DNA of 19,128 bases from UBA11386 sp035286785 (GCA_035286785.1 DATECS010000373.1:1-19128), one strand, 5' to 3'; counted from the stretch's first letter, positions 1-6,647 are shown. Notes: generated from the sequence alone by a model not told the origin. Numbers and translations: made by a program.

Positions 1-41
1 TTCTACGTGAAACCGCTGCGGCGGCGGCAGATACTGCGGCG

Positions 42-962
42 TCAGATACTAGTGATCAAATCCTGGACCCAGAAGAACAGCGGTCGGAGAGTTGCCAGCA
101 AGAACATGGCGAGGCCCAGCCAATGAAGCCAGTCGCGTCTGGCTCGGGCCACTACATCCCGCACAACAGCCACGAGAAGCAGAACCATTGGGGCGTAGAA
201 GAGCAATCCTATGTAATCCAGAGAGCATAGTGTAAACCAATCGTTGATTTGCGGATCCCTCGCTATGAAATTCACAACAAGATCTTGGGCTGAGAACATG
301 GCCTTCACGGCAGCGCCAAGCGAACAAATCCCCAAGAAAACTCGCCATAAGCGGCCAGCCGGACATCGGATAATACCTGTCAAACAAATGGCAGCCGCCG
401 TGAGTTCGGACACTAGCCAAATAAGCAAGTAGATGATCCCGTCGTCCTCGTATGATATTGGGCCGAAGGTCAACAGTACTATCGCTGTGATGATGCCAAT
501 TAGTTCGTTTGTGACCGCCAATACACATTGGGCCAACAGAATCCAGTGGCCCGGTTGAAAGCGGCCGGGAGCACGTCGGAGACTATCGCGAAGGAGGATA
601 AACGAGCCGAACAGCATGGCTGCCAACGCAATGATTTGCATGGCCCAACGGGCCATAACGAAGCCGTAGGGCGGAAGAGGCTTCGTAGGATCAGCCGCAA
701 AAAGGATACTGTCGCTCGAAGGTGGCCCATCCATGCTCACCGAGTGGCTCATTAGTATAGCTGCCACCGCAGTCCAAGCCAGCAAATGGAGGATACCCAG
801 GCGTGTAGGCTGGTAGAAAGCGATGACACCGGGGGGAAGTAGGTCGGGGGTGAAAGGGTTTTTACCCGAGGCGTCAGCAATGGGGCTATTGAGAGGCTCT
901 TCGGACCATGCGGGATCGGGGACAACGGCGTCGGATTGATTATCCGTGTTGCGATGTGTCAT
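42..962 (-). CDS. Polytopic membrane protein of unknown function
   Basis: I do not recognise this family. The 306-residue product has a hydrophilic, proline-rich head of about 50 residues and then roughly seven hydrophobic segments (about residues 54-76, 103-125, 137-166, 175-200, 203-225, 240-268 and 276-298), so it should be an integral inner-membrane protein. No catalytic motif or transporter signature stands out. The frame is open further upstream to 1049, but I chose the ATG at 962 because AAGGA lies about seven bases before it and the extra 29 residues look like untranslated leader. The gene stands alone, with repeat-filled DNA upstream and the window edge just downstream. A planctomycete-specific membrane protein is the best description. 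Confidence 0.7.
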   Translation of the reverse strand: MTHRNTDNQSDAVVPDPAWSEEPLNSPIADASGKNPFTPDLLPPGVIAFYQPTRLGILHLLAWTAVAAILMSHSVSMDGPPSSDSILFAADPTKPLPPYGFVMARWAMQIIALAAMLFGSFILLRDSLRRAPGRFQPGHWILLAQCVLAVTNELIGIITAIVLLTFGPISYEDDGIIYLLIWLVSELTAAAICLTGIIRCPAGRLWRVFLGICSLGAAVKAMFSAQDLVVNFIARDPQINDWFTLCSLDYIGLLFYAPMVLLLVAVVRDVVARARRDWLHWLGLAMFLLATLRPLFFWVQDLITSI

Positions 963-1086
963 GGGCCGGTCCTTGCATTGATGGGCTCGACCGGATGATT
1001 TTACTGGGGCCAAGGAGCACGTACCAGCCAAGCGTGAAGATGGGTGCAATAACGGATTGTGGCGGTATCATGATGAGCCGAACCGT

Positions 1087-1134
1087 CTGCTCCGAAGGAG
1101 CAGTCGTTCGTCCAGCCCAGGGCAACGCCCTGGG
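1087..1134. repeat. Two adjacent perfect hairpins
   Basis: CTGCTCC-GAA-GGAGCAG at 1087-1103 is followed twelve bases later by CCCAGGGC-AAC-GCCCTGGG at 1116-1134. Each has a 7-8 bp perfect stem and a three-base loop. They look like members of a dispersed palindromic repeat. No T-run follows either hairpin, so intrinsic termination is not supported. Confidence 0.55.
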
Positions 1135-1173
1135 GAATCTTTGCGTCCGTAAAGGCCGCGAGGTGGTTGTATT

Positions 1174-1347
1174 CCTCACGCTCCGCATGAGGTCCGGTTC
1201 TCGGAGAGTATGTAGGGTGGGCACCGCCCACCACAAGATCAAGCGACTTTGGTGGGCGATGCCCACCCTACGAAAAACACAGCCTCTCCGCATGAGGTCC
1301 GGTTCTCGGATAGTGAAATTTTTCGCGACCTCACGCGGAGCGTGAGG
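1174..1347. repeat. CCTCACGC-family palindrome cluster
   Basis: The palindrome CCTCACGC-NNN-GCGTGAGG appears as a slightly degenerate copy at 1174-1192 and a perfect copy at 1329-1347. A 25-nt direct repeat that begins CTCCGCATGAGG occurs at 1181-1205 and again at 1286-1310. The 1329 copy is followed by AGTACGG, matching the AATACGG behind the related copy at 4886-4904, so the family has a conserved flank. The two halves bracket a GTAGGG-type pair. Confidence 0.7.
1212..1271. repeat. REP-like pair, GTAGGGTGGGC family
   Basis: GTAGGGTGGGC-ACC-GCCCACC reads inward from 1212, and its partner GGTGGGC-GAT-GCCCACCCTAC ends at 1271. Each arm is a self-complementary hairpin of about 21 nt with a GTAGG foot at the outer side, and the two arms are inverted relative to each other. 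This is the layout of a BIME built from two REP units. A single unit of the same family is at 2076-2096. Confidence 0.75.
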
Positions 1348-1406
1348 AGTACGGGCCGGTTTCACGAGCAACGGGTGGGGGGACAGACTTCGAGATGCGC
1401 TCGCCG

Positions 1407-1976
1407 TTATGGCTTCCACTCAATTTGCTCAATCGGCTCGATCTGCATCGAATCGAATTCCTCGCGAGAAACTTGGCACACCTCGATTCCGGACTTGCCG
1501 AGGAAGTCCTCGATGTAGAGCAGGTAGCCGCGCGGGCCTTTGGATCCCCAGCAATCGATCGACGAAAGGGTCGTTCGCAGCACGCCCACCAGGACGTCGC
1601 GCGGGACCGACGGACATCGCTCGAAGAGTCGTTTCCAATGTTCGAGGATGTTCGAGACGAGAAAATCCTTCGCGCGGTACGCCGCTTGTTGCTCGGCCGA
1701 GAGGTCGGCCAGCCGGGGCACGAGGCCCTTGCGGAGCCACTCGATCAAGGTCGTCAGACCTTCGCGGACGTCGGCGTCGGTCATTCGCCGATCGGTAATG
1801 ACAAACGCTTCAAGGATGGCCGTTTCGGCGGCGAGAAAGATGGGAACGTATCGGTCCTTGCGATACTTGTTGCCGTCGTAGGCGAGCGGCGGCGCGTTGG
1901 CCTCGCGGCGTTCGAGTTTCTTCTTGCGGTTCTTTTTTTCGAGTTTGAGTTGCTTGCGTCGGGTCATGTTTTTCAT
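1407..1976 (-). CDS. Conserved-looking hypothetical protein with basic N-terminus
   Basis: I do not recognise this 189-residue protein. Residues 1-25 are extremely basic (several KKK and KRR-type runs, starting MKNMTRRKQ), and the rest reads as a compact, mostly helical cytosolic domain with a WLRKG motif and a C-terminal stretch rich in acidic residues. There is no signal peptide or membrane segment. I chose the ATG at 1976 because GGAGG lies eight bases upstream; the frame is open to 2012, but the extra ATG there has no such site. The basic head could bind nucleic acid, but this is only a guess from charge. It does not form an obvious operon with its neighbours. Confidence 0.7.
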   Translation of the reverse strand: MKNMTRRKQLKLEKKNRKKKLERREANAPPLAYDGNKYRKDRYVPIFLAAETAILEAFVITDRRMTDADVREGLTTLIEWLRKGLVPRLADLSAEQQAAYRAKDFLVSNILEHWKRLFERCPSVPRDVLVGVLRTTLSSIDCWGSKGPRGYLLYIEDFLGKSGIEVCQVSREEFDSMQIEPIEQIEWKP

Positions 1977-2075
1977 GGAACGACCTCCGTTTCGGAACAA
2001 TGAGCGCGTCACGCGTCGTCAATAATGTTATGCACCGTGGCGGGCTCGGCGAAGTGCAGTTCGTGGAACATTTCT

Positions 2076-2096
2076 GGTGGGCTGTGCCCACCCTAC
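2076..2096 (-). repeat. Single REP-like unit, GTAGGGTGGGC family
   Basis: GGTGGGC-TGT-GCCCACCCTAC is a 7-bp stem with the GTAGG foot on the minus strand. It is the same family as the pair at 1212-1271 but unpaired here. Confidence 0.65.
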
Positions 2097-2175
2097 GGGG
2101 CTGGTCATTTCTATTTGAAGTTCCTGGAGAGTGCTCTACGGGGAACGCTGGAGGCGTCGTAGAATGACTCCCAAT

Positions 2176-2226
2176 GTAGGTCAGGCTGTGCCTGACAGTT
2201 TTCGTGTCAGGCACAGCCTGACCTAC
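2176..2226. repeat. REP-like pair, GTAGGTCAGGC family
   Basis: The two 22-nt arms (2176-2197 and 2205-2226) are perfect reverse complements separated by seven bases. Each arm also folds on itself (GTCAGGC-TGT-GCCTGAC) behind a GTAGG foot. A second, slightly diverged pair of the same family is at 5659-5726. Confidence 0.8.
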
Positions 2227-2271
2227 GGCGATGGTCGAGCAGACGTAGCAATAGATGGAGACGCGGGAATT

Positions 2272-2293
2272 GCCGGGTCACGACCCGGCCTAC
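2272..2293 (-). repeat. Single REP-like unit, GCCGGGTC family
   Basis: GCCGGGTCACGACCCGGC is a perfect 18-base palindrome followed by CTAC, which gives a GTAG foot on the minus strand. It matches the right arm of the pair at 5373-5438. It lies just upstream of kdsB, and the kdsB frame reads through it as PGHDPAYY. This argues that the upstream part of that frame is not coding. Confidence 0.75.
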
Positions 2294-2320
2294 TACGTGA
2301 TGGTTGAGCGGGAGGCTGTT

Positions 2321-3082
2321 ATGCGGGATCGTGCCACTAGTTACATTGTCATTCCCGCGAGGCTCGGCTCGACGCGCCTGCCGGAGAAGATGCTCCTGGC
2401 CGAGACGGGCAAGCCGCTGGTGCAGCATACCTATGAGTCGGCGCGGCGGGCCACGCGGCCGGCGGGGGTGTGCGTGGCGACCGACCACCCGCGGATTTTT
2501 GAGGCGGTCCGCGCGTTCGGCGGCGAGGTTTACATGACTGACCCGGCGGCGACCAGCGGGACGGACCGCGTGGCCGAAGTGGCGCGGAAAATGCCCGACG
2601 TGGACATCGTGGTCAATGTCCAAGGCGACGAGCCGGAGATCTCGCCCGACGCGATCGACCTGGTGGTTCGGTTGTTGGAAGAAAACCCAGCGGCCTCGAT
2701 GTCAACCGTCTGCACGCCGATTCGCAGCCGGGCCCAGTTGGACAACCCGGCCTGCGTGAAGGTGGTGTTCGACCGCACCGGTCGGGCCATGTATTTCAGC
2801 CGCAGCCCGATACCCCATCCAAGAACGTGGAACGACGATCTGCTCCGGGCCAATCCCCCCCATTTCTACCAGCACCTGGGGCTCTACGCCTATCGCCGCG
2901 AGTTCCTGCTTCGGATCGCCCAGACGCCCCCGGCGGCCATCGAGCAGGTCGAGATGCTCGAACAGCTTCGGGTGCTCGACGCCGGGGAGCCCATCTTGGT
3001 GGGGGTGATCGAGGTAGCCACGTTCGGGATCGATACGGCCGAGGATTATCGTGCGTTTGTCGAGCGGCGTCGGTCGGGGTAG
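2321..3082 (+). CDS. kdsB: 3-deoxy-manno-octulosonate cytidylyltransferase (CMP-Kdo synthetase)
   Basis: KdsB activates Kdo with CTP to give CMP-Kdo and pyrophosphate, the donor for the inner core of lipopolysaccharide; it acts in the cytosol. The 253-residue product has the family length. Visible landmarks are the nucleotide-binding loop IPARLGSTRLPEK (residues 11-23), SGTDRVAEV (79-87) and NVQGDEP (99-105), whose Asp103 is the expected metal ligand. I chose the ATG at 2321 because GGAGG sits five bases upstream; earlier in-frame ATGs at 2255 and 2300 would add residues translated partly from a palindromic repeat. pyrG follows after 62 bp on the same strand. The gene implies a Gram-negative envelope with Kdo. 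Confidence 0.95.
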   Translation: MRDRATSYIVIPARLGSTRLPEKMLLAETGKPLVQHTYESARRATRPAGVCVATDHPRIFEAVRAFGGEVYMTDPAATSGTDRVAEVARKMPDVDIVVNVQGDEPEISPDAIDLVVRLLEENPAASMSTVCTPIRSRAQLDNPACVKVVFDRTGRAMYFSRSPIPHPRTWNDDLLRANPPHFYQHLGLYAYRREFLLRIAQTPPAAIEQVEMLEQLRVLDAGEPILVGVIEVATFGIDTAEDYRAFVERRRSG

Positions 3083-3144
3083 AATGGCCCGCTTGGCGCG
3101 GGCACGACGCCGGCGCGGCTTCTCGACGAAACAACGGGAGCATC

Positions 3145-4782
3145 ATGACCAAGCACATCTTCGTGACCGGCGGCGTGGTCAGCTCGCTGGGCAAGGGTCT
3201 CACCAGCGCGTCGATCGGCATGTTGCTGGAAAACCGCGGGCTGCGCGTCCGCATGCAAAAACTCGATCCTTACATCAACGTCGATCCGGGCACGATGAGC
3301 CCTTATCAGCACGGCGAGGTCTACGTGCTGGACGACGGCAGCGAGACGGATCTCGATCTGGGCCACTACGAACGGTTCACCAATAGCCCCTTGACCCGGG
3401 ACAGCAATTACACGACCGGTCAGATTTATCTGTCGGTGATCAACAAGGAGCGGCGGGGCGAGTTCCTGGGCCAGACCGTCCAAGTTATTCCCCATATCAC
3501 GAACGAAATCAAGCACGTCCTGGGCAAGCTGGCCGGGGACAATGTGGACGTGGTCATCACCGAGATCGGCGGCACGGTCGGCGACATCGAAAGCCAGCCG
3601 TTTCTTGAGGCGATCCGGCAATATTCGCTCGACGTCGGCAAGGAAAACTGCATCTACATCCACCTGACGTTGGTGCCCTATCTGAAGGCGGCCGGCGAAC
3701 TGAAAACCAAGCCGAGTCAGCACTCGGTCGGCCTATTGCGTCAGATCGGCATCCAGCCGGACGTGCTCATCTGCCGCACCGAACGGTCGATGAGCCACGA
3801 CGAACGGGCCAAAATCGCCCTGTTCTGCAACGTGCCGATCGAGGCCGTGATCGAGGAAAAAGATAAAGATTTCTCGATCTACGAAGTGCCGATGAGCCTC
3901 GTGGACAATCGGCTGGACGAACTGATCGTGCGGAAGCTGGGCCTGCCCGCCGGCGAGTTGGACCTGGCGGATTGGCGCGATCTGCTCGAACGGCTGCACA
4001 ATCCGCGTCATCAGGTCCGTATCGCCGTGGTCGGCAAGTACGCCGAGCACAGCGACGCTTACAAGTCGATCTACGAGGCGCTGGGGCATGGCGGGGTTGC
4101 GCATCGGGCGAAAGTGCAGGTCGATCGGGTACACAGCGAGGCGGTCGAGCAGGAAGGGGCTGAAGCCTTGCTGTCGGGTGTGGACGGGATTCTCGTGCCC
4201 GGCGGGTTCGGCGAGCGGGGGATCGAAGGAAAAATTCAAGCGATTCGCTACGCCCGGGAAAACGGCATCCCGTTTTTTGGGATTTGCCTCGGGATGCAAT
4301 GCGCGGTGATCGAATTCGGGCGACACGTCGTGGGGTTGGACGTGGCCCATTCGACCGAATTCGACAAACACACACCCCATCCGGTAATTTGCCTGCTGGA
4401 CGAACAAAAGGAAATCACCGACATGGGCGGCACCATGCGGCTCGGGGCCCAGCCGACCACCCTGGCTCTCGAAAGCAAGTCGCGGGCCTGCTATGGGCGC
4501 GAGGATATTTCCGAGCGGCATCGGCATCGCTACGAGTTCAACAACGACTATCGGGAACGATTTGCCGAGCAGGGAATGAGTTTCGTGGGCCTTAGCCCGG
4601 ACGGTTCGCTCGTCGAGATCGTCGAATTGGCCGATCATCCGTGGTTCGTGGCGGTGCAGTTCCATCCGGAGTTCAAGTCGCAGCCCACCCGGCCGCATCC
4701 GCTGTTCGCGGGCTTTGTCGGAGCAGCCGTCGCGCGGCGCGAGGCCCATGGCTGTCGAGCCGGCAAAGCCGAACGGGTTTGA
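3145..4782 (+). CDS. pyrG: CTP synthase (glutamine hydrolysing)
   Basis: PyrG converts UTP, ATP and glutamine to CTP in the last step of pyrimidine nucleotide synthesis. The 545-residue length is the same as I recall for E. coli PyrG. The N-terminal synthetase domain shows GGVVSSLGKG (residues 9-18), DPYINVDPGTMSPYQHGE and EIGGTVGDIESQPF. The C-terminal class I glutamine amidotransferase domain has Cys381 in GICLGMQ and the His507/Glu509 pair in QFHPEF, so the catalytic triad is complete. I chose the ATG at 3145, with GGGAG four bases upstream, because the protein then begins MTKHIFVTGG as the family does; the much longer open frame from 2827 overlaps kdsB and is spurious. It is probably co-transcribed with kdsB, which uses its product. 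A GTAGGG repeat starts 12 bases after the stop. Confidence 0.98.
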   Translation: MTKHIFVTGGVVSSLGKGLTSASIGMLLENRGLRVRMQKLDPYINVDPGTMSPYQHGEVYVLDDGSETDLDLGHYERFTNSPLTRDSNYTTGQIYLSVINKERRGEFLGQTVQVIPHITNEIKHVLGKLAGDNVDVVITEIGGTVGDIESQPFLEAIRQYSLDVGKENCIYIHLTLVPYLKAAGELKTKPSQHSVGLLRQIGIQPDVLICRTERSMSHDERAKIALFCNVPIEAVIEEKDKDFSIYEVPMSLVDNRLDELIVRKLGLPAGELDLADWRDLLERLHNPRHQVRIAVVGKYAEHSDAYKSIYEALGHGGVAHRAKVQVDRVHSEAVEQEGAEALLSGVDGILVPGGFGERGIEGKIQAIRYARENGIPFFGICLGMQCAVIEFGRHVVGLDVAHSTEFDKHTPHPVICLLDEQKEITDMGGTMRLGAQPTTLALESKSRACYGREDISERHRHRYEFNNDYRERFAEQGMSFVGLSPDGSLVEIVELADHPWFVAVQFHPEFKSQPTRPHPLFAGFVGAAVARREAHGCRAGKAERV

Positions 4783-4794
4783 GTAGTTGTAGTT

Positions 4795-4816
4795 GTAGGG
4801 TGCGTCTGGACGCACC
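4795..4816 (+). repeat. Single REP-like unit, GTAGGGTGCGTC family
   Basis: GTAGG foot, then GGTGCGTC-TG-GACGCACC. It lies 12 bases behind the pyrG stop codon. The same family recurs at 6648-6669 and in the pair at 10843-10947. Confidence 0.75.
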
Positions 4817-4832
4817 ACGGGCACGTCCGTAC

Positions 4833-4904
4833 TCATCACGCTCCGCGTGATGACACGTTAGACCGGTATTCACATTAAGTGACGACCTCACGCGGAGCGT
4901 GAGG
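4833..4904. repeat. CCTCACGC-family inverted pair
   Basis: TCATCACGC-TCC-GCGTGATGA at 4833-4853 and CCTCACGC-GGA-GCGTGAGG at 4886-4904 are two hairpins. Their outer flanks (CCGTAC before, AATACGG after) are inverted copies of each other. The second hairpin matches the one at 1329-1347. The pair fills the space between pyrG and the DUF1844 gene. Confidence 0.7.
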
Positions 4905-4955
4905 AATACGGCTGGTGCATCTGGATGCGACATTCGGACTCAAGGAAACCAAGCC

Positions 4956-5363
4956 ATGACCGACGAGCCCAAAAAGAAAATCATCATCGACGAGGATTGG
5001 AAGTCGCAAGTCGAGGTCGAACGCGAGGCGGCCAAGCGACAGGGCGAGATGCCGCCGAGCGAGACGCCGGAAGCGGGCGAGGCGGCACAGGGCGGCGCCA
5101 TGCCGTGGCCCGAGCCGTCGTTGGCGCTGATGGTCACGACGCTGGCCACCCAAGCGATGGCGGCGATGGGACTTCTGGCATATCCCGACGGCGGGCAGAC
5201 GAAGGTCGATCTGGCCCAGGCCAAGCACTTCATCGACACGATCGGCGTGTTGCAGAACAAGACGCGGGGCAATTGCGCGGCGGAAGAAACGGAACTGTTC
5301 GAAAGCATTCTGCACGAACTGCGGATGGCCTACGTCGCCGTGCAAGAGCGCCAGATAAGCTGA
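4956..5363 (+). CDS. DUF1844 family protein
   Basis: This 135-residue soluble protein carries a DUF1844 domain over about residues 53-130. The recognisable parts are the helix LALMVTTLATQAMAAMGLL, the segment VDLAQAKHFIDTIGVLQNKT and the C-terminal ELRMAYVAVQ. The first 50 residues are charged and look disordered (KKKIIIDEDWKSQVEVE). The biochemical role of DUF1844 proteins is unknown to me. The ATG at 4956 has AAGGA nine bases upstream; the frame is open from 4899 but that extension has no support. It follows pyrG on the same strand after 173 bp of repeat-filled DNA, so co-transcription is possible but not shown. A REP-like pair begins nine bases after its stop. Confidence 0.85.
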   Translation: MTDEPKKKIIIDEDWKSQVEVEREAAKRQGEMPPSETPEAGEAAQGGAMPWPEPSLALMVTTLATQAMAAMGLLAYPDGGQTKVDLAQAKHFIDTIGVLQNKTRGNCAAEETELFESILHELRMAYVAVQERQIS

Positions 5364-5372
5364 AATTCTCGG

Positions 5373-5438
5373 GTAGGCCGGGTCGTGACCCGGCTTCGGA
5401 AATTCGCGTGTGGATCGCCGGGTCACGACCCGGCCTAC
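5373..5438. repeat. REP-like pair, GTAGGCCGGGTC family
   Basis: The arms are 5373-5394 and 5417-5438. Each is GTAGG followed by GCCGGGTC-GT-GACCCGGC or its complement, and they point head to head across 22 bases. The right arm has the same sequence as the single unit at 2272-2293. The left arm begins nine bases after the DUF1844 stop codon. Confidence 0.8.
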
Positions 5439-5479
5439 GTTCTTGGTTCACACACCCGGTGGAAAGAAGAAAACAAAAA

Positions 5480-5597
5480 CCATGTCCGGCCCGGGCGGGA
5501 TGGTCCTTCCGTGAGTTGGCCCATCCCTGGTCGATTTGCATTCCAATTGGGGTGACCCGCGCCGGGTAAAACCAGACGAACGTCGGGCCGGACATGG
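5480..5597. repeat. Candidate structured element with three nested stems
   Basis: The outer arms CCATGTCCGGCCC (5480-5492) and GGGCCGGACATGG (5585-5597) are perfect 13-bp complements. Inside, GGGATGG (5497-5503) pairs with CCATCCC (5521-5527), TGGT (5528-5531) pairs with ACCA (5571-5574), and ACCCG-CGC-CGGGT (5555-5567) is a tight hairpin. Together they form a three-way junction on paper. It could be a structured RNA, a folded single-stranded DNA mobile element, or a complex member of the local palindrome families. No function can be assigned from sequence alone. Confidence 0.5.
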
Positions 5598-5626
5598 CTT
5601 GTTTGATTGAAAACTCCGGGGTTGGT

Positions 5627-5777
5627 GGAACCACAGATAAACACGGATGAACACGGATGTAGGTCAGACCGTGCCTGACATGAGGGGAGAAAGGGGGTTG
5701 TTCTTGTCAGGCACAGCCTGACCTACGGAATGTATCTTTCTCATCATCTGTGTTAATCCGTATGCATCCGTGGTTCC
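5627..5777. repeat. CACAGATG-type inverted repeat, interrupted
   Basis: The left arm (5627-5658) begins GGAACCACAGATAAACACGG and the right arm (5746-5777) ends ATCCGTGGTTCC. They are imperfect complements of about 32 nt. The same family forms the inverted repeat at 17987-18065. Here the space between the arms is filled by a GTAGGTCAG pair. Confidence 0.7.
5659..5726. repeat. REP-like pair, GTAGGTCAGGC family, nested
   Basis: The left arm is 5659-5680 and the right arm is 5705-5726. The right arm is the same as the right arm at 2205-2226; the left arm differs from 2176-2197 at a couple of positions. The pair lies inside a CACAGATG inverted repeat. Confidence 0.75.
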
Positions 5778-5801
5778 TACTTTTTTACCTGTTGAATTTG
5801 C

Positions 5802-6287
5802 CTAGCTCGACAGTTGTCCAAGCAGGCTTCGGAACTTGGGCATTCGTTGTTCGACGTAGCGAATCCAGGCTGGCGGGTTCCAAATCTCGACGCTCACGCC
5901 CGCCCCGACGACCATCACTTCGCCGCCCGGCTCGACGCCGAGGAATTCTCGAAAACCCTCGGGCACGAGCAGCCGGCTTCTTCCAGCCAACGTCACTTCA
6001 GTGTCACGGGTCGACAGGAGCCGGCCGAGCAACTGGAGCCGGCCCAACTGGTCGTCGAACTTTCCGGCGGCCAATTTTCCCTTGACCAGGTCCACGTCGG
6101 CTCGGAGCTTGGCCTGCCACACGTCGGCGTTCCACAGCCCGAGGCATCCGACCCGTTCTTTGGTCAACATGCACCGGGCGGACTCGGCCGTGAGCAGGTC
6201 GGCTAATTCGGAGGGGATCGACAGCCGAAATCGCTCGTCGAGCACCCGCTTGAATTCGCCGACGATGAAATCGCGTGCCGTGGTCAT
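5802..6287 (-). CDS. mraZ: MraZ-family transcriptional regulator
   Basis: MraZ proteins are ring-forming DNA-binding regulators with two AbrB/SpoVT-like repeats, and they usually head the division and cell-wall (dcw) cluster. In this 161-residue protein the first repeat shows DERFRLSIP (residues 17-25), with the expected Asp17 and Arg21 of the DXXXR motif. The second shows SRLLVPEGFREFLGVEPG (104-121) and ends VEIWNPPAW. In the second repeat Arg105 is present but the Asp position (101) is alanine, so one DXXXR motif is incomplete. No rsmH, ftsL or mur gene follows; downstream DNA is repeats, so this is an orphan copy. The ATG at 6287 has AAGGA about 11 bases upstream. A promoter-like pair is at 6416-6443. 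Confidence 0.88.
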   Translation of the reverse strand: MTTARDFIVGEFKRVLDERFRLSIPSELADLLTAESARCMLTKERVGCLGLWNADVWQAKLRADVDLVKGKLAAGKFDDQLGRLQLLGRLLSTRDTEVTLAGRSRLLVPEGFREFLGVEPGGEVMVVGAGVSVEIWNPPAWIRYVEQRMPKFRSLLGQLSS

Positions 6288-6415
6288 CCGGGCCGTTTTC
6301 CTTCAGGGCTTCGCTGGCGGCCTGGCCTCCAAGTTGCCTGTTGGCTTGTTTTGGGCTAATTTCCCACGTTTTTATTGTTCATTGGTTTCCATTGGGTCCA
6401 AAACCCACAAACGAG

Positions 6416-6443
6416 AGTCTAGCAGCTTCAAGTGGCTTGGCAA
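6416..6443 (-). promoter_or_regulatory. Sigma-70-like promoter for mraZ
   Basis: On the minus strand TTGCCA (6443-6438) is followed after 16 bases by TAGACT (6421-6416). The -10 hexamer is the same as in the promoter-like pair upstream of the antitoxin gene in this window. It would start a leader of about 120 nt before the mraZ ATG. The leader carries a short near-repeat, CCAATGGAA then CCAATGAAC, ten bases apart. Confidence 0.45.
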
Positions 6444-6558
6444 GAACCCGCCTTAAAAAACGAGAACTTTTTAGGGGGATTTTCTTGCGTGGACGGACAC
6501 GATGCTCCCCCGGCCGAATGTGGACAGGCGAACAGTTTCGGTGAAGAATCCTCCGAGT

Positions 6559-6622
6559 CCCCGCGCCTCCGCGTGAAAAAATGCTGTCCAGAAACGTCAG
6601 GAAATCACACAGAGGCGCGGGG
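6559..6622. repeat. Inverted repeat with CCCCGCGCCTC arms
   Basis: CCCCGCGCCTC (6559-6569) and GAGGCGCGGGG (6612-6622) are perfect 11-bp complements, and partial pairing continues inward (CGCGTG with CACACA). The right side runs into ACGCAGAG. This resembles the CACGGAG-type repeat half seen at 17951-17978. Confidence 0.6.
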
Positions 6623-6647
6623 ACGCAGAGAAGCAGGGTGATCATGT

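Larger units (their letters stand above)
963..1406. other. Repeat-rich intergenic stretch
   Basis: This 444-bp stretch lies between the start of the membrane-protein gene and the stop of the next minus-strand gene. I see no credible gene in it. It holds two adjacent small hairpins (1087-1134), a CCTCACGC-family repeat cluster (1174-1347) and a GTAGGGTGGGC pair nested inside that cluster (1212-1271). Short open frames here translate the repeats and lack ribosome-binding sites. Confidence 0.7.
1977..2320. other. Intergenic region with three REP-like elements
   Basis: This 344-bp divergent space lies between the minus-strand hypothetical gene and kdsB. It holds a single GGTGGGC-type unit (2076-2096), a perfect GTAGGTCAGG-type pair (2176-2226) and a single GCCGGGTCACGACCCGGC unit (2272-2293). 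I see no gene in it. Confidence 0.7.
5364..5801. other. Repeat-only intergenic stretch
   Basis: These 438 bp separate the DUF1844 gene and mraZ, which converge on it. I see no gene. From left to right it holds a GTAGGCCGGGTC pair (5373-5438), a possible three-way-junction element (5480-5597) and a CACAGATG inverted repeat (5627-5777) with a GTAGGTCAG pair in its middle. Nearly every base outside short spacers belongs to a palindrome. Confidence 0.75.

Noticed and set aside
1174..1347. Possible CRISPR array
   Set aside because: The repeated units are palindromes in mixed orientation with uneven spacing and no constant-length spacers. There are no cas genes in the window.
5448..5654. Minus-strand short frames across the structured element
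   Set aside because: They read through perfect inverted repeats, have no ribosome-binding sites and resemble no protein family.
6451..6475. AT-rich hairpin as a terminator
   Set aside because: CCTTAAAAAA and CTTTTTAGG pair only with a bulge, and the site is nearly 200 bp from the nearest upstream stop, close to the mraZ promoter.
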